A stretch of 64,000 nucleotides of DNA from Cephalopachus bancanus (taxonomy: Eukaryota; Chordata; Mammalia; Primates; Tarsiidae), in NCBI GenBank assembly GCA_027257055.1, contig JAPVLO010000122.1, positions 3,162,001 through 3,226,000 of the forward strand. The letters are read 5' to 3'. The position numbers were made by a program, and so were the translations under genes. Of this stretch, positions 23,957 through 33,466 are shown one piece after another; within the stretch, counting starts at the first letter, position 1, and each line of letters starts with the position of its first letter. The notes beneath the pieces are model-generated. The model saw nothing but the letters and a program-made list of their open reading frames with translations, was not told where the DNA came from and ran no database searches.

Positions 23957-25727
23957 GTCCTTGTTAGGTCACACTCCCAGCGGGGCCTCCAGATTGTTAG
24001 GTCAGGCCCGCTGGGGGTGTGGATGTCTGGTGTGCGATCCAGTGCTGTGAGAAACACGCAAAGAATTGCACAGAAGTTAGATTAGACAGTATAGTTTATT
24101 TGAAAACTAAATTAGAAAGAGAGAGGGAGAGAAAGAGGAGATTCAACTCCCCAAGGTAGGAGAGGGGGCCAAAGCTTAAGAAAACATGGCCTGGTTAGAT
24201 CAAAGAGCACATGACTACACCATAGCTTAGTAAGGCAGTGGCAGCTGGTTGCTCATGGGTGAGTCCTTTTAATACTTCCCTTTGATGGGGGAAGCATATT
24301 AAGGTGATTGGGTGGTGGTCTGCTTCATGTTATCACGAAGGGACAGGTAAGCACAGGTACTGACTGAAAGGTACCTATAGAAACCTAGAAAAAACTTAGC
24401 TTATTCTTTAGTCTTTTTGTCTCAGCGTAGCCATTAGAAAGTGTTCAGACGTTCTACTGCAGAACAAGCAGCCTATTCCATCCCCCCTAAGCAAATTTCC
24501 TTCAGATGCGAGATCAGGACAGTTCAACCATTCATGGTTTACCATAATAACCTCTAGTAAACTTTTGATTCCTTGCCAAGGCCAAAGTCATAAAAGTAAT
24601 AATACACCACCCCACCTTTGGTCAAGGAATTTGTGAGTTGCAAATGTCTGAGTTTGTAAATTGCAAATGTCTAACAAGTCTCTTGAAGAAACTCCCCCCT
24701 CCCCCAGGGTTAGCCTAATCAGCCCTCTGTGACCTACCTGACACAGATAAACCCCACCATGGCAGCAATGATGTGTCCACCCATCTGCCTGCTGTCCATC
24801 ACCTGACATCATCAGTACCTGCGCTTGTCTGCCCCTTTGTGATGACGTGGAAGCAGACCACCACCCAATCACCTTAATGATCCCCATCTAGGGGAATGAT
24901 TAAAAAGACTCAGCCACAAGTAACCAGCGGCCATTGCCTTGGTAGACTCTGGTGTAGCCATGTGCTCTTTGAGCTATGGCTGTCACCATGCTTCCTGGCT
25001 TTGGCCCCCTCCCCCGCCTTGGGGAGGTGAATCTTCTCTCTTCCTTCTCTTTCTCTCTCTAACTTACTTTTAAATAAACTTTTCTTTCTTAGCCTTTTTG
25101 TGTGTCACAATTCTTTGCATTTGCTTGGATCTCTGGGCTCCCAGTGGGCACCCCCAGCTTGCCAGCTCTGGCGGTATTGCGCACCTCCCTCTCTCCATAC
25201 GCCTTCACCCTGTCCAGTACCCTAACACTGACATCAGGTGATGGACAGCAAGCAGATGGGTAGGTTAGTCACATGATTGCTGCCATGGTGGTGGGCTAGA
25301 TGGGAGGAGACGGGGGAGGAGTTTTTCCTGCAAGAATCCTGTCAGAAGTTTCCAACCCACAAGCTCCTTAGCAAAAAAGTGGTCTTATTATCATTTCTAT
25401 GGCTTCAGCCAACTAAGGGGTGATCTTTGACCTTCCGCCTTTGATAAGGAAACTGAAAGTTTCTTAGAGATTATGCTAAATCATGAAAGGTTGGGTTGTC
25501 CTTGTCTTGCATCTGATGGAGATTTGCCAAAGGGGTGAGATGTGCTGCCAGCATGGCCTGCAGTAAAATGTCTGAATACTTCCTAAAACCTGCCTATTGG
25601 AAATTTATCTATCTATGTATAACCTGTGCTAGATTCAAAGAGTGTCTGTCTAAGCAAAAATAGCTATTCTTTGGCAAAATATGAACTAAATCTATTCTAA
25701 TTTCTTGGGGTCCCTCCTTTAAGTCCT
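23957..25727 (-). mobile_element. Solo LTR, copy C, with nested copy D
   Basis: Minus-oriented LTR in two parts (23962-24364 and 25228-25722), flanked by GTCCT (23957-23961, 25723-25727). Its minus-strand 3' end carries the same PBS-like string as copy A. The interruption is a plus-oriented member of the same family (copy D). The minus strand has the AATAAA near 24092 ('TCAAATAAACTATAC'). Confidence 0.82.
24360..25232 (+). mobile_element. Solo LTR, copy D, nested in copy C
   Basis: An 863-bp LTR (24365-25227), TGAAAGG to CCCTAACA, with CTGAC duplicated on both sides (24360-24364, 25228-25232). AATAAA at ~25073. Its 3' end differs from copies A and C after about 25120 ('TCTCTGGGCTCCCAGTGGGC'), suggesting a different subfamily. 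Confidence 0.85.
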
Positions 25728-26330
25728 CAAGCCTTGCCTTTGTCCCAGTGGGTGCCCCTGTTCTCCCCTGTTCTTGGATTTCCAAATGTCTTGAGGGTTT
25801 CTCCTCTGTCTTCCCTGTGTCTGAGTGGATTTTCACAGCTCCGTGGACCAAGGGTGGAGGTGAAGGGAAGCTGAGGATCTGGAAAAGCAGGCTCTCCGCA
25901 CATAACACATTTCCCCCATTTATTTTTTATGACCCAAGTTCCCTCTGGACCTACATTTTCTTTTAAACTTCTAAAGGCTTCAGAAATTTTAAAAGCTCTT
26001 TCTTTGTTTTCCTCCTGTAACAATCTTTCCCTGAGGCAATGAATGCATTGAATCAATGAATAAAAGTCAAAGATTAAAAGAAATTCAAAGAAGGAAATCT
26101 TAGGTAACATCTCAAAAGATTATCCTGCCACAATTCCACTCAAGGATAGTACCTGTGGGTGAGACCCATGAAACCTTGTAATAAACAGTCTTTGATGGCT
26201 CATGGGAAAGGCAAAAGATCAAATGATCAAAGTCAGGGAAAAGTCACAATTTTATTTTAAGTAGGAAGAAAGAAGATGCTGCAAATTATAGCTTAGTAAA
26301 CTTCATGTTCCATGCAGGTAAAATTCCAGA
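25728..26330. other. No recognised feature
   Basis: No repeat family recognised. Overlapping open frames on the minus strand near 25.6-26.1 kb lack domains or homology that I can see. Confidence 0.4.
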
Positions 26331-26337
26331 CAAAAGT

Positions 26338-26418
26338 TTTCTTCTTTTCCTCCCCTCCCTCCCTCCCTCCCTTTCTTCATCGCTTTCTCTCTTTCTTCTT
26401 TCTTTCTCTCTTTCCTTG
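26338..26418. repeat. Polypyrimidine tract
   Basis: About 80 bases almost entirely C/T, including CCCT repeats (CCTCCCTCCCTCCCTCCC) then TTTCT-type repeats. Simple sequence with no coding content. Confidence 0.9.
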
Positions 26419-26557
26419 ATGGTTTGTCTTGGTCAGACAAAGGCTGATATTTGGACTTTAGCAAGTTCTTTGACAATCTCCTGGGATACCACTATGAATA
26501 AGATGCAAGAATGGGAACCAGAAAACAGAAGGGCTAGTAGATCTGGGTTTTATTTTG

Positions 26558-26856
26558 TTTTTGTTTTTTGTTTTTTTACATTGGAGTCTACTCTGTTGCC
26601 CAGGCTGGAGTGCAGCGGCGTGGTCATGGCTACTGCAGCCTTGACCTGCTAGGCTCAGGCAATTTTGCTGCTTCAGCCTTCCAGGCAGTTGTAACTACAG
26701 GTGTGAGCCACCACACCTAATTTTTATTATTATTATTATTATTGTAGAGACGCGGTCTCTCCAAGTTGCCCACATTGGTCTCTACCCCCAGGGCTCAGGC
26801 AATCCTCTCACCTCAGCCTCCCAAAGTTCTGGGATTATAGACTTGAGCCACTGCAC
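26558..26856 (-). repeat. Alu SINE
   Basis: Minus-oriented dimer with an ATT microsatellite (ATTATTATTATTATTATTG) grown in its A-rich middle region. Older copy. Confidence 0.88.
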
Positions 26857-28690
26857 TATTATAATATGACAAACAACCGGGCCCAAAGAGTTCTGGAGCA
26901 CTGCCACAGTAAAGCAAGTCAAGATAGAGGTGGCTATGGAAACTGCATACGAGGAAGGTTGGACAGAACTAAGGACACAATGTCTGAAGAAGAAACACCC
27001 CAGGGAACCCAGGGTAACCCAAAAATGGGAAGTTTAAGGCCCAATCATCCTATGTAGACTAATTCTGTAGGGCTCAAAGGGACAAAAGCTAGGACAAATT
27101 TCTGGCAATTAGAATTTGTCTCAAAAGCAAACAAAATAAGCGAAAACTTAGGATGTTGTGAGGTAGTAAGTTTACCAGTAGTATGATGTCATGGAGGAGA
27201 TTCATTCATGCCACTAAGGGTACGGAGTGTCTATCCTCCTCTACCCATAGAGAAACAGAGAGCAAGATGACTTCTAAGAGCTCCCGCTGTTCTGAGTCAT
27301 TCTGATTCTACTCTTAGAAACTGCAAGTGTTAAACTAAAACCAAGTGAGCAGCCACTTTTTTTTTACAAAAATGTTTAATATGATTTACAGAAAAACCAA
27401 TGATTTGGAAAGAGTTTTATAAGAGCCTGTGGATGCACTCAGAGTCAATTTTATGGCTCATGACTGGCAATATTAATGGAAGCACTAATAAAAGTTATGA
27501 TATGTAGTAATAAAACACCTAAGCATGGACCCATAAATCACATTCCAACAGGATTTGCCAAGGCAGGTCTTTTCTCCCTTGTGATTTAGGACAGAACAGA
27601 TTCCACAGTAAACTTAGTTTTTCTCCCAGCAGACCTATAAACCTCAATACAAGCTAAAGATTGAGGTAAAACCATACTATCCCCAATATAAAACACCAAT
27701 GAACATATAGATATGGGAAGAAAACTGACATTCTAGGGTTACAAAATGGAAATGTTTAGTCATCTCACTTGATACAATGGAGGAAAGCAGGTTACTCACT
27801 GAGTAATCCTAACTTGTGACTTTGTGGTGGGTGAAAGTATTCAGCAAGACAATTTAGAAAAACAAATTTACTGACATACACTGTAAAAGAGAAGCAGGCA
27901 GAATAGTGTCGATTCTAGAGCAGTGTAATGAGTTTCTTCCCAGTGGAGTTTGACCTTCTTACTGGTTAGGGTGAGTTTTAGGAGTCCCATCTTGCATTTG
28001 CGTTCCTACCATGTAAATAAGGCAATTCTGATTGGTTGATGTTTGATTTTGATTGTAGGCCACTTATAGACCAACTGGAGGTTAATACAGGATGGCTCTT
28101 GAACAAAATAGCTTCCACAGATTTGATAGTTTGATTTTTTTCTCTCTCTTTCAGCTCTACCAAGATTCTAAGCCAAAATTTAATGAGAAATTAAAATTTA
28201 TAGAGCCTTGGTGATGACTGTTGTTTGTTTTCACAGCTGCTTAGCCTTGCCTCTCTTCCTCTCGGGAACTACTCCCTTCACATCTGAGGTAGCTGCCAAT
28301 CATAAGACCTCCCCTGCCTCTGGAGTGCAACTCAGGCTGGCCCATCAAAGTTCTCTATCCATTTGGACACTGGCTGGCACAGCGTGGGCATGTGACCCAA
28401 GGAGGTCCAGAATCATTTATCAGCGAGTATTAGGGATGCTAAGAAGGTGGTCAGGGAAAGCATCTCTCCAGAGATCATAAATGCTAGAGACCTCTACGAG
28501 GAAAGAACCTCTCTGGGAGTGAACCAGTGCAGAGGAAAGCAGCACTGAGAAATAAAAAGGGAGTGACAAAGGCCTGATAACGTCTTTTGAATGCCTGAAT
28601 CCAGGGAGAAAAGTAGAAGATTTATATATGTGTATGGTTGAAACCTATTGTCTCAGAAAGTTACAGTGGTGCCACAATGACTTAGAAAGC
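26857..28690. other. Long stretch without assignable feature
   Basis: 1.8 kb of AT-rich sequence. The part from 28.2 to 28.5 kb ('GGGCATGTGACCCAAGGAGG') resembles an old mammalian repeat whose name I cannot give. Open frames are short. Confidence 0.35.
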
Positions 28691-28699
28691 TTAACTTTG

Positions 28700-29305
28700 G
28701 TGATTTCATGGCCTTTATAGTGGAATGAGGTCTTCTCATGTAGATGTGAAAATATACAACTGTGAAACATGGAATCTCCAAATGACTATTTACCTTTTGA
28801 TTTCCCTTTGGAAAGCAAATGCTTCAGTATTAGGTCTGCATCTGCCGATTTGGAGCTTTGCTTTTGAGTTCATTTTGGTTGGTGACTACAGCAGAGATGA
28901 TATAATGTGTTCCCCAAACCCATCACATTTTACCCATGGGCATGCAGATAATCCTCATTCCTCAGTCTTCCTCTGGTTAGATGGGGTGATTAAATTCTGG
29001 TCAATAGACCATGAGTGGAACCAAACTATTGTGTCTGGTGTGAGGCAGTTCAGGAAAATGTGCTTTCTTTTTCAATCTGTTATCACTTCTTTGGACCCCA
29101 GGGCTGTCAGAAATTATAGATAGATGAGCCTCTGTCAGCCTGAATCCCTGAATGACTGTGTGGAACAGAACCCGCCTTCTTTCAGCCTAGCTTTGGACTG
29201 CGAGGTAAAAGAGAAATAAACATTTGTTGTGCTAAGTCACTGATATTTTGAGTTGTAACAACAGCTAGAATCAATGAACTGGCCTATTACAGTAGCCTAC
29301 CACAT
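28700..29305 (+). mobile_element. Probable MLT1-type LTR or MLT1 relative
   Basis: The end 'GAGCCTCTGTCAGCCTGAAT', 'GAATGACTGTGTGGAACAGA', 'AGAGAAATAAACATTTGTTG' and 'TAAGTCACTGATATTTTGAG' follows the order of MLT1 LTR 3' ends. The 5' limit is uncertain. The 132-codon open frame inside it is not a gene. Confidence 0.55.
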
Positions 29306-29489
29306 AATTGCTATGTATGTCTAAAATTCAAATAAAGGTTAGGGCAACTGCTCTCCCCCCACTCTACCCCACCTCAACAGCTAATTGTCTTGTGGATTTA
29401 CCTTTTACATAAATCCTCTCTTTCTCTCCTTACTGCGTTACTGTAGTTCAGCCTTTGTTTGCATTCCTGACAAATTTAATCATCCTCTG

Positions 29490-29960
29490 TGTCCGTTCTC
29501 CAGGCAGTGATGCTTCTGAAATGGTCATCTAATCATATCATGCTTCTGTTTGTAACTTTTTGCCTTCAATCTCATCTCCTGCTAGTTGATGCTATACTTC
29601 CCTATGCCTGGCACACATTTTTCTTATGGGCTTCTTTTCATAGGACTGAATCTGACTCAGCTTTCAGGGTTGTGTGCAAATATTCCTTTATCCTGTAAGC
29701 TTGCCTGAACCTCTAGTCTGATCTAGTCAGATTCCTCTGCTATAAGCTCCCACAATGCTTTTCATTTAACTTAGCAGTGAACTTAGGGTACCTTATTTGC
29801 ATTGCTTACTTGTCTGTTTCCCCCTCTCTGGGGGAAAGGCTCATGGGCACTGCATTCCCAAGGTCTAGAGCAATGCCTAGCACATAGCAAAAAATATATG
29901 GATATATGTCATATATATATATAACATATGTACATATGTATACTTAGTGATATGAATGAA
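29490..29960 (+). mobile_element. Probable L2 3' end
   Basis: 'GTGATGCTTCTGAAATGGTC', the central cysteine-codon-rich part and 'AGAGCAATGCCTAGCACATA' follow the order of L2 3' ends. A TA/ATAT run follows at 29.9 kb. Diverged. Confidence 0.55.
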
Positions 29961-30538
29961 TCAGTGACAAAAACACACAAATAAACAAAATAAATTTAAA
30001 AACCACAAAGATCCTCCTCCCATACAAGTGTCGTAAGATGTCTAAACTAAAGTTTGTGAGGCTGCAGAAGGTAAAAATATTTCCCAGAAATCTAAAAACT
30101 CAGTCATGTATTAGATTCTTTCTAACATTTTTGTTTTGTTCCTTGGCTTGGAAGATGCAAAATAATTTTTTCAGTTAAGAAACTAAGTTTATTTGTTTGC
30201 TTTTTGAATTCTGAGTATGATTAATTGCTGAGGATCATCTGTTCTATAAAATGAAAGTACTTAAAAGTTCTCAATATGATAATCTAGCATTTCAGATGAT
30301 AATGTTAGATTTCAATTTGATTTTCCTTTGAGGTAGGATGATAATTGGTAATAGTGGGAGTGACTTATGAAAAGAAATTTACATACCTAAACTTTCTGTT
30401 AATATATCAATATTGCCATCATTCAAGAGACATACTTATTTTGGAGGAGAGGAAACTTTATAAGAAATAAAATGAAATAACTGCTTTTTGTCTATAGTTT
30501 AGAAATCCATATAGACATTAATTTCTTTTTTTCTTTTC
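29961..30538. other. No recognised feature
   Basis: AT-rich, nothing recognised. Confidence 0.4.
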
Positions 30539-30757
30539 CTTTTTTTTTTTTTTTGAGTTGGAGTCTCACTTTGTTGCCCAGGCTACAGAGCAGTGGCATG
30601 CTGACAGCCACTGCAGTGTCAACCTGCTGGGCTCTGGCTATCCTTCTGCCTCAGTCTTCCAAGTAGCCAGAAGTACAGGCACACACTACTACACCTGGTT
30701 AGTTTTTTTATTTATCGTAGAGACAGGGTCTCGCCAAGTTGCCCAGGCTAGTTTGGA
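30539..30757 (-). repeat. Alu SINE, left arm truncated
   Basis: Poly-T, right arm, middle and the first part of the left arm ('GCCAAGTTGCCCAGGC') are present; the rest is missing after 30757, so the element is 5'-truncated. Confidence 0.85.
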
Positions 30758-30942
30758 TTTTTAAAGACATACTTTTAAAATTAAAGTGTCACTTTTGAGG
30801 GGGGTCATTAATTTATTTAAGAAATCAATAAAAAACAATGAAGTTAACTAATTTACAAAGAGATCATTGCTAATGTCTTACAGAAGGCACAATAAATACA
30901 ACAGTGTCTGATCACTTTCTTTCTCAGTACTGAACACTTACA

Positions 30943-31268
30943 AAAGATTTATAAGCCAGGCTCGGTGGCTCAGCCTGTAATCCCGTGCCTTTGGGAGGCT
31001 GAGGTGAGTGGATTGCCTGAGCCCGTGGGTTCGAGACCTGCCTGGGCAGGCGAGACCTCATCTCTACAATAAATCAAAAAATTAGCCGGGCGTGGTAGTG
31101 CACATCTGTAGTTCCAGCTACTTGGAAGGCTGAGGCGGAAGGATGCCGGAGCCCAGCAGGTCGAGGCTGCGGTGGCTGGGAGCGGCCACTGCACTCCAGT
31201 CTGGGCGACAGAGTGAGACTCCAACTCAAAAAAAAAAAGAAAAAAAAGAAAAAAAAGAAAGATTTATA
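30943..31268 (+). repeat. Alu SINE abutting the provirus, 11-bp duplication
   Basis: A complete Alu (30955-31257) lies between perfect AAAGATTTATA copies (30943-30953 and 31258-31268). The right copy is followed at once by GGTTC, the provirus target duplication. Its left arm is the short class ('CCTGGGCAGGCGAGACC'). Confidence 0.93.
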
Positions 31269-31273
31269 GGTTC

Positions 31274-31853
31274 TGTTGTACCCGAATCCTGAATCTGAGA
31301 GACCACCAAAGAGCCAGCTCCAATGCAAATCACACGAGGGTCTTTATTCAGGCTCCAGTCTGGGCTCACGTCCATAACCGGCGCAGCGGTACAGGAACGA
31401 GAGCCCTGACCCAGCGCAAGCAACTTATGTACACAGTTACAAGGGAGGGGAAAGAACTTTAAACGTGTTCGCACATGATTGGGTAATTTCTCCTACTACT
31501 GGGCACGGGGGTGTTTGGGATTGGTTGGTTTGTATGGTCGCGGGTTGCAGCTGACCGCAGCTGACCATCAGCGGTCAGGCGGGCTGGGTGGAACCGGTTG
31601 GGACATCTGGAATGTGAGATTACTAGGGGAGTGGAGCAGGAAATGGGGCCAGAGGGTCTGCACTGTGACTCCGCGGTTTTCTTTTGGCATGTGAACTTGT
31701 TTACCAAAAGTATACTACGGGCATGGGCGGGAAAGCAAGCATACATCTGAGTTTTAAAAACAAGTTTCAATATACATTCAAAATAAGCTTCAACCTACAC
31801 TTAAAACAAGTTTTATCACGCAATTATGAACTAGATGGCCCTTGAGCTCCTCA
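31274..31853 (-). repeat. Provirus 3' LTR
   Basis: 580 bp; on the minus strand TGAGGAGCTC to TACAACA. Compared with the 5' LTR it has mostly transition differences and three small indels. The TATA-like box is altered (minus GTACATAAG in place of GTATATAAG). The AATAAA signal remains near 31345. Confidence 0.95.
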
Positions 31854-31866
31854 TTTCTCCCTCTCA
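31854..31866 (-). promoter_or_regulatory. Polypurine tract
   Basis: On the minus strand GAGAGGGAGAAA lies directly against the 3' LTR, the expected place for the plus-strand DNA primer of a retrovirus. Confidence 0.85.
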
Positions 31867-31890
31867 GAGGAACCTGAAAAAGGGACCCAA

Positions 31891-33380
31891 TCATGGGTCT
31901 ATACAAGTGTTCTGAGTGTGGGCGCCTACCAGCTGGTACTGCTATCTGAGCACCATAAGTTGTACGGTGCTGATCTGGTCCTTGACAAAGGCTACAAGTC
32001 TGTTAACAATGCATGGCCCAAAGGTGAGAAGGAGTAGCAAAATGATCAGGGGCCAGCTAAGGTGGATACTAGAGTAGTTAGCCAGGAGGAGTGGTTAAAC
32101 CAGGTTTGGAACCAACTTTGTTGTTGTTCTCGTTCTTTTTTCCGTCTAGCCAATCCTTCCCTTACTTTGGCCATGGACTCCTTGACAACGCCCAAGTGGT
32201 CTGTATGGAAACAACATTCCTCCCCCAGGGCGGCACATGTTCCACCCTGCTGTAGGCGAGTGCCAGAGAGGATGTTGGTACAGTACCGGTGGGGGTGGGG
32301 TGGAGTCAGAGACAAGTATATTGGTCCCTACGGAGTCGGGGACAGCTGCAGTGGCTTCAGAATCTGTATAAGCGGTAGCTAAGGGGGTGGACACGGTGGT
32401 CCAGGGCCTGAGGTTTGGTATAACAACTGGTCTGTGTTTAGGTGCTAGAGCTGGATTTGGTACCATGCTGAGGGTTTTTTGACTGGGGGTTCGAGAGGTT
32501 ACTCTAATCATAAAGGAACTTCCGGGATCCGTATACCCTGGGTGCTGCGGGTTGTACAATCTGAGTCCCCACGTTTTTCCTATTTCCCAGCCTTGAGCTT
32601 TTCTGCCCTTTTTGGTAGAGCTTATAGTTATGGGGTTGCAGTGCTGCCCCTGGGTAGGATTACATCTTTGATGGATGTTGGGAGTACCTGCCCTCTGTAC
32701 CTTTATCAAATCATTGGACTTAGCAGGGCTCCAATTTATGAACCCCGTGGAGACGCAGGACCAGCTGGGGCAATAGTACTCAGTGACATCTCTACAGTTC
32801 TTATCTTTGTCATGCCCTGGGCACACATAAAAGTACCAGTACCTTCCGTCAGTGCCTCCATGGTTTAATTTCCATTGTATGGAGGCAGTGTGGTAGAACT
32901 GTGTTAAGTCCCCAGTCATGGTTGGGAACCATGTGTTAGGGGAGGTTACTTTTTTTTTTTTTTTTTGAGTTGGAGTCTCACTTGGTCGCCCAGACTGGAG
33001 TGCAGTGGCCGCTTCCGGCCACCGCAGCCTCGACCTGCTGGGCTCCAGCGATCCTTCCGCCTCAGCCTTCCAAGTAGCCGGAATTACAGGCATATGCTAC
33101 CATGCCCAGCTGATTTTTTGATTTATTGTAGAGATGAGGTCTCACTGCCCAGGCGGGTCTCGAACCCGCGGGCTCAGGCAATCCACTCACCTCAGCCTCC
33201 CAAAGGCGCAGGATTACAGGCTGAGCCACCGAGCCTGGCTGGGGGGGTTACTTTTGAAGCCTGTCAGATGATGTCATTAGTGGAGAGGTCTATAACCTGC
33301 CATGTTAGATTTTGGGGCTGGTGTGGGTTCGGGTTGGCTATGACACTACATAGAAAACACGATATACATAATATTAGCAT
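31891..33380 (-). pseudogene. env: env remnant, deleted, frameshifted and Alu-split
   Basis: Env is the surface/transmembrane glycoprotein for entry. Start ATG at 33380 (minus) with a hydrophobic signal-like segment, followed by 'QPQNLTWQV'. An Alu interrupts it (32954-33245). The SU part resumes from 32953 with a Cys-rich region and a Pro-rich stretch near 32.4-32.6 kb. It then jumps, with a frame change at about 32.30-32.34 kb, to the TM ectodomain with CX6CC (32211-32237). A one-base loss near 32.05 kb precedes the membrane anchor, and a TAG at 31942-31944 lies in the tail. The remainder of SU, the cleavage site and the fusion peptide are not found, so roughly a third or more of a usual env is missing. 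No functional product. Confidence 0.88.
32944..33255 (-). repeat. Alu SINE inserted in env
   Basis: Flanked by GGTTACTTTT (32944-32953 and 33246-33255). Short left-arm class with a clear GCGGG/CCCGC T-arm-like B box. Same orientation as the provirus. It entered after the provirus integrated. Confidence 0.95.
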
Positions 33381-33466
33381 TTTGTGGGGTAAGTGAGAGC
33401 AGCGCAATCTTAGCTTTAGGGGATTGTCCTTGTCCGGCACGCTTTTCCAGTCTGGTACATAGTCTT

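Noticed and set aside
30955..31257. Possible tRNA gene from the GGTTCGAGACC string in Alus
   Set aside because: Only a T-arm-like hairpin is present. There is no acceptor, D-arm or anticodon arm around it; it is the Alu B box.
32146..33093. 315-codon minus-strand open frame taken as one protein
   Set aside because: Its first part is Alu and its last part is the TM region in the wrong frame; only the middle is SU. It is annotated as part of the env remnant.
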